Shown one piece after another: positions 60,201-64,000 of a stretch of 64,000 nucleotides of DNA. The translations under genes and the position numbers were made by a program. The notes under the pieces were generated by a model. That model was not told the origin of the DNA and made no database searches. It saw nothing but the letters and a program-made list of their open reading frames with translations. Each line of letters opens with the position of its first letter. Position 1 is the stretch's first letter. Origin of the DNA: Toxoplasma gondii ME49 (Eukaryota; Apicomplexa; Conoidasida; Eucoccidiorida; Sarcocystidae); assembly GCF_000006565.2 (NCBI RefSeq), contig NC_031479.1:1178001-1242000 (forward strand). The letters are read 5' to 3'.

Positions 60201-61223
60201 GGCAAAAGGGAAGACGACTGGCGATGGTTCTACGTTGCAAAGCTGATGCGTCCAGTGCAGACGAACCGCATGCGCAGAACATGTTATTCTGTTCTAGTTG
60301 CTCTGGCAGAAAACCTCGAGAAGTTACGTGGACAGTCCTCTGGCGTCGACTTCAGAATGCTGTACACTCTCTGTCGCAGCTTCGACGAAGGCAGGTTCGA
60401 GACTGGGAACGACGCGAAATCTGTCGTCTATGCAGGGACTCGCCATCACAGAGAGCTGGATTGTCTGCATTCCGACTTCTCGCCACTGTGGGGGATCAAC
60501 CGCGATCCCTCGCGACTCACATGCTCCGTTCAGGACTTTGAGAGCGAAACGTCGAGGAGCGTTTCCAGCAAGAGGTGCAGTGCATGCGCATCGAGTCGAG
60601 GCTCTCTAGCATCACGAAGAGTCATCGAGAATCGAAACATCAGACTCACCTGCGAACCATGCAATCTCTGTAGGAGTCGCGATGTCGCTCGAAGCCCCCC
60701 CAGGCAGCGCTTTGCGATCTCCCCACATGAGGATTTGCTGCGTCTTCTGTGTCCTGCCAGTCTCGGCGTCGCCTGCTTGAAGGCCGGCGCACCGCGCGAG
60801 AGATCCGCCAGAAAACAACGACGTTGTCGCCGCTGAGGCATTCCGAGACTGCATGCGCCTCTCGAGTCGTGTCTCCATGGAGACGGAGGCGGCTCTGCAG
60901 AGAGGTGTATCTGTCCTGGCGCGGCTCGCTGGAGGAGGAGAAGGAGGAGCGTCCAGACCCTCTCCGCCTGCGCGCAAGACAGGACGACGAGGCTGCGACG
61001 CAGAAGAAGAGAGACGAGGAGAGGGAGCTGAGGACGAAGCAGGTCGAGACTGAGACAAGACGAAGAGAGCTGCAGCCGCCGCCAGTCCTGCAGGGAACAG
61101 CGAAGAAGACGTCCAAGACGTCCAGCAGAGTGGTGGAAAGACGAACGTCGAGCGGATGAGAAAGAGAGGAGAAAAGCAAGTCCTTGAAAAAGCGAGGTAC
61201 GAGGGCAGACCGAAAAAACGCAT
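54293..61223 (-). CDS. RCC1-repeat beta-propeller protein, eleven exons
   Basis: Exons in coding order: 61223-60650, 59912-59588, 59528-59335, 58656-58189, 57690-57477, 56958-56864, 56096-55995, 55557-55545, 55053-54942, 54563-54461 and 54354-54293. They give 753 residues and a TAG stop, with every junction in phase. RCC1 repeats form seven-bladed propellers used as Ran exchange factor, E3-ligase or mitochondrial-ribosome scaffolds. Repeat blocks are QQILMWGDRKALPGG, WRQISFGPDFGVAVN, ELYCCGENLFGECG (across a junction), IVDVSCGLHHTICLSKDG, VYAFGDDSKIQLGLGD, ALFCCGETARGQCGR and KIACGSKHCLALMASG followed by LVGWGFNAHGQVGTGG. The start ATG has ACAAATGC context. Residues 1-60 are basic, hydrophobic and nearly free of acidic residues, with a helix at about 40-57 (SSLFPAGLAAAAALFVL). 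This suggests a mitochondrial presequence or signal anchor, hence possibly an RCC1L-like protein (inference). The 59-base intron between exons 2 and 3 is the least certain junction. Confidence 0.87.
57263..57298. repeat. (TA)n microsatellite
   Basis: A TA run in the intron between RCC1-gene exons 5 and 6. A related imperfect TATA/CATG run lies at about 57075-57114 in the same intron. Confidence 0.9.
58128..58144. repeat. Homopolymer C17 (G17 on the gene strand)
   Basis: Seventeen consecutive C residues lie in the intron following RCC1-gene exon 4. In the pre-mRNA this is a G17 tract about 45 bases downstream of the 5' splice site at 58188. Confidence 0.95.
58771..58854. repeat. 12-base minisatellite, seven copies
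   Basis: Seven head-to-tail copies of TATCTCTGTAYA, where Y is C or T, run without indels and grade into a TA/GCATATAT tract at 58855-58898. The array lies in the intron between RCC1-gene exons 3 and 4. Confidence 0.95.
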
Positions 61224-63417
61224 TTGTGGCTACGAGGAGGCGGAGCAGAAAGAGAGAAGGAACTGAACTATAAGCAAAGAGGGAGGGGGACGTTGCGCGG
61301 CTGCATGAGCGAGGCAGAGAGGCAAAATGGTGAAAGCAACGCGCTGCGCTCTGGAGAGCGACGGAGGGTGAAAGAAAAATGGAATAGAAAGGCTCTGTAG
61401 ACAAGTGCATCCACCAAGCAAGTACCAAGTCCCTGCTCGATTTCTGAGAACCTGTGACCGGGATGAAACAGGATGACGAGACAGTCGGATCTTGGACAAG
61501 GGGATACACGAGAAAAGCTGACGTCCTGTCTTGCCCAGAAGCAGTCTTAGCAATAAAGACGTCTGCAATCGTTTCAATCGTAAAGACATGCTCACAGGCA
61601 AACCCTCGACTCCACGAGGATGCAAGGTCGTCAGCTTACTGAACTACGTGGTACTCTCGCTCCGTTGCGATCGATCTCACTGACGTCTGCGTCGTTTTCT
61701 CGAGCTGTTAAAAGCGAACTAGCAGCTGCATGCAATTACCTGACCGAGGGATGCGCGGCAACGTTGCACGATGAAAAACTCTCCTCCAACTTCGATCTTT
61801 CGTCTCTTCCGACGAGCTCCAAAACGGAGCAGGGACCCCGCCTGTGCTCGCTGGGCGCCCGGGCGAGAAAGAGGACGCTGCACTCGGGTGTCTCTTCATC
61901 TTGCAGATTCGGCTTATACACGGAAAGAAATGTTTCCCCTCCTCCATCGGCCTTCAGCGCGCTGTGCTCTCTCCAAGACTTCGGCCCCTTTTCAGAGAGC
62001 GCCAGGAGAAAAGACAAAAGGGAGAAGAAGAGGAAGAGAGAAGAAGAGAAAGGGGGATGAAGAGGAAGAAAGAAGAAGAGAAAGAGAGAAGAGGAGGAAG
62101 AGAAAAAGAGAAAGAGAGGAGAAGAGAGAGAAAAGAAGAGAAAGAGAGGAGAAAAGAAAGAAAAGAAGAGAAAGAGAAGAAGAGGAAGAGAGAAGAAGAC
62201 TGGAAGAACGAGGAACGAAAGGTTGAAAGGAAGGGAAGGTGCACAGTGGAAGGGGGTGAACGCCAAACAGGGATCAAGGAAAGAAAGTGAGAAGAAGCAT
62301 TAGCGCATAGACTTCCGAGAGAAGAGGAGCTGGAGAGGCGAGTCTCGGCGATCTCTCTTCGTTTCCTGAACTGCCTTATTCGTGAAGGCGAGGAAGAACT
62401 GTGGGAGGAGCTTCCCTTCGAGAGGGATCCACAGAGAGGAGAATGCGCGCAGAGAGCGAGAAAAGGAAGGCCAAGCGAGAAGTCAAGAAATCTCTTGGAG
62501 GACTCTCGAGAGAAGCGATCGACACAGCAGGCGCCGCGCTCTGCGGGATCTTTGGAAAAGACCAGAGCCACAGACAGAGGAAAGAAAAAAAAGAAAGCGA
62601 AACCGGAACAAAGTCTCCTGTGCAAGCTGGTGTGTGTTTCAGGTCGAACGAGGGTCTTCCTTCAAGAATCGTAATGGAAAAAGTTCACAGAGAAGGTGAC
62701 ACAACGAGATCGCATGCAAAGAAAAGGCAGCGCATGCAATGTCAAATCGTACCACGGAAGCCTCAAGAGGCGGCGAGAGAGCAGTCTTGCGTTTTCCAGA
62801 TTCCTTCGCCAGTGTTCACTCTGCTTTCCCCTTCTTTGCTCAGCGTTTCTGTTTCTCTGCTCCTCTCCCAGCTGCTCCACCTCGGTGCCCATCCCCTGGA
62901 GGCCATAGCCTCCTGCCTGTGTGTACTGAGTTCTCCGTACATGCAGAGAGATTTGTGTGCTCCAGATGTTCGTCTGCGTTTCTTGATTCAGCTGAACAGG
63001 TCACTGGTTCCCCCAGTTTCCTTTCTCGTTCCTCCCTCACTCCTCTCCGGAGCCGTTCCGCCCTGCCTCTTCTCCCAGGGCATCCCCGAGCGAAGCTCTG
63101 CCGCAGTCGCAGGTCTCTCTGTCGACTTTTGTCTTCCGAGAAAGGGAGGAAGAGCAAGCCAGAAAGAGACATGGGAGGGGAAGACATACGCATGCGTCGA
63201 CTTCCACGGTGGAGGACATCCGGTGATGCATGCAGACTCGTGAAATGACAAAAGAACGAACCGCAAAAGGAGAGAGGGGAGACCTGAACTCTTTTCCCCG
63301 GCGTTCTTGTTCCATTCCTTTCCGGTGTGACTGTGTTGAGAGAGAAAAAGACAAAAAAACGGAGAGCATCGAGGAACATGCGGGAGGCGAAGGCCCCTTG
63401 CGGTAAAATATACGCTT
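61224..63417. other. Upstream region of the RCC1 gene; polypurine tract; no gene recognised
   Basis: The left part should hold the RCC1-gene promoter and leader. A plus-strand frame at 62401-63243 starts at GTG and turns from Lys/Glu-rich to Leu/Ser-rich without any motif. Minus-strand frames opposite it are equally unconvincing. I cannot decide between exons of a right-hand minus-strand gene and noncoding DNA. Confidence 0.35.
62016..62199. repeat. GA-rich polypurine tract
   Basis: About 184 bases of nearly uninterrupted A and G on the plus strand, built from irregular GAAGAA/GAGAGAA units. The opposite strand is a polypyrimidine run. Confidence 0.9.
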
Positions 63418-64000
63418 TTAAGTTTCTCTCTCATTACGGTGTTTTCTTTTTAACGAAACTCTCACAATGTTCTCGCGCAGCCAGATGCTTCGACAAGGGA
63501 CGAGACAGTCCTCTTTTCTTTCTTCCTCGGCCTCTTTCCTCTCTCTTTCCTCTCGTTTCTCCAGTCCGGAGATGATCTTCGCTTCTCGTCTTTTCTCCTC
63601 TTCTTTCTCACCACGCCCTTTGTCGCCAGTCTCCTCGTCACTCCTCGCGCTTTCTTTTCTCTCTCCTTCCAGTTCTGTTCCTCTCTCATCGTCTTCTCTC
63701 TCTTCCTCTTCCGCTTCTTCGTCTTCCTCGTTCTCGCATGCAGAATCGGCGCGTGCATACTCCGAGACGGCGCGAGACCGCTCTCCACCCTGCGCGTTCG
63801 CGTCGCAAGGAGGAGGTTTTCCTACACTCGCCGCAGCCTTTCTCCGCAGATTCGCTTCCTCCTCGTCTCCCTCGCCGAGGAAGAAAGGCGAGTGTATCGT
63901 CGCAGACGAAGCCGACGAAGTCGCGGAGTCTTTGCTCTCTTCTGTCTCTTCTTCGCCATCGTCGCCTTCTTCTTCGGCCTGGCTGCTGGACACCGGCGAG
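63418..64000 (-). CDS. Acidic low-complexity ORF open to the right edge (partial)
   Basis: A minus-strand frame enters from the window edge and stays open for about 193 codons to a stop at 63418. It encodes a Glu/Asp/Arg/Ser-rich polypeptide (EEEGDDGEEETEESKD, then long Glu-Arg-Lys stretches). No ATG start is visible, so if real it is an internal or last exon of a gene lying further right. The high purine content on this strand could by itself keep the frame open, and the plus strand looks like a polypyrimidine intron with acceptor-like sites. Function cannot be assigned. Confidence 0.35.
   Translation of the reverse strand, partial: SPVSSSQAEEEGDDGEEETEESKDSATSSASSATIHSPFFLGEGDEEEANLRRKAAASVGKPPPCDANAQGGERSRAVSEYARADSACENEEDEEAEEEEREDDERGTELEGERKESARSDEETGDKGRGEKEEEKRREAKIISGLEKREERERKEAEEERKEDCLVPCRSIWLRENIVRVSLKRKHRNERET

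Noticed and set aside
62401..63243. Plus-strand 280-codon frame
   Set aside because: It begins at GTG and switches abruptly from Lys/Glu-rich to Leu/Ser-rich at a compositional boundary, as expected for noncoding purine then pyrimidine tracts.
1..64000. Prokaryotic-type elements (CRISPR, insertion sequences, operons, phage)
   Set aside because: None were seen; the window is intron-rich eukaryotic nuclear DNA.

Overview
The window looks like nuclear DNA from a sarcocystid coccidian (Apicomplexa), most likely Toxoplasma gondii or a very close relative. This is inferred from roughly balanced base composition, monocistronic intron-rich genes with GT...AG junctions, proteins padded with low-complexity Ser/Glu/Arg inserts, many (TA)n microsatellites, and recognisable eukaryotic families. 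There is no operon structure, CRISPR, phage or insertion sequence. Exon models were built by eye from family similarity plus donor/acceptor sites. For the recognised genes every junction was checked for reading-phase agreement, and all coordinates close to a whole number of codons.

Layout, left to right: (1) 2.3-4.1 kb, minus: an unrecognised four-exon membrane protein. (2) 6.2-7.8 kb, plus: a single-exon 508-residue secretory-type protein with a C-terminal membrane segment followed by six arginines. (3) 10.4-14.7 kb, minus: a five-exon bestrophin-family anion channel. (4) 18.0-19.2 kb, minus: a 391-codon hydrophilic ORF. (5) 24.6-32.9 kb, plus: a nine-exon homologue of RMC1 (C18orf8, Mic1 domain), a partner of the MON1-CCZ1 Rab7 exchange factor. 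(6) 35.1-38.7 kb, plus: an unrecognised seven-exon gene. (7) 41.5-46.1 kb, plus: ethanolamine-phosphate cytidylyltransferase (ECT), five exons, 1128 residues, two cytidylyltransferase domains. (8) 48.7-52.4 kb, plus: a tentative multi-exon gene of unknown function. (9) 54.3-61.2 kb, minus: an eleven-exon RCC1-repeat protein, 753 residues, including a 13-base microexon. (10) The right edge holds an acidic minus-strand ORF that runs off the window.

The genes are independent housekeeping and membrane functions (phosphatidylethanolamine synthesis, endolysosomal Rab7 control, anion transport, an RCC1 beta-propeller), so no shared pathway is evident. The 8-10 kb, 15-18 kb, 19-24 kb and 39-41 kb stretches show no gene I can defend. 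Simple repeats concentrate in introns and spacers of the right half.

Most notable points: a bestrophin that has lost the acidic calcium clasp; an RMC1 homologue about twice the size of the animal protein; a 553-residue, cysteine-cluster-bearing N-terminal extension on ECT; a 13-base microexon inside an RCC1 repeat; and two candidate 32-base introns in unrelated genes.
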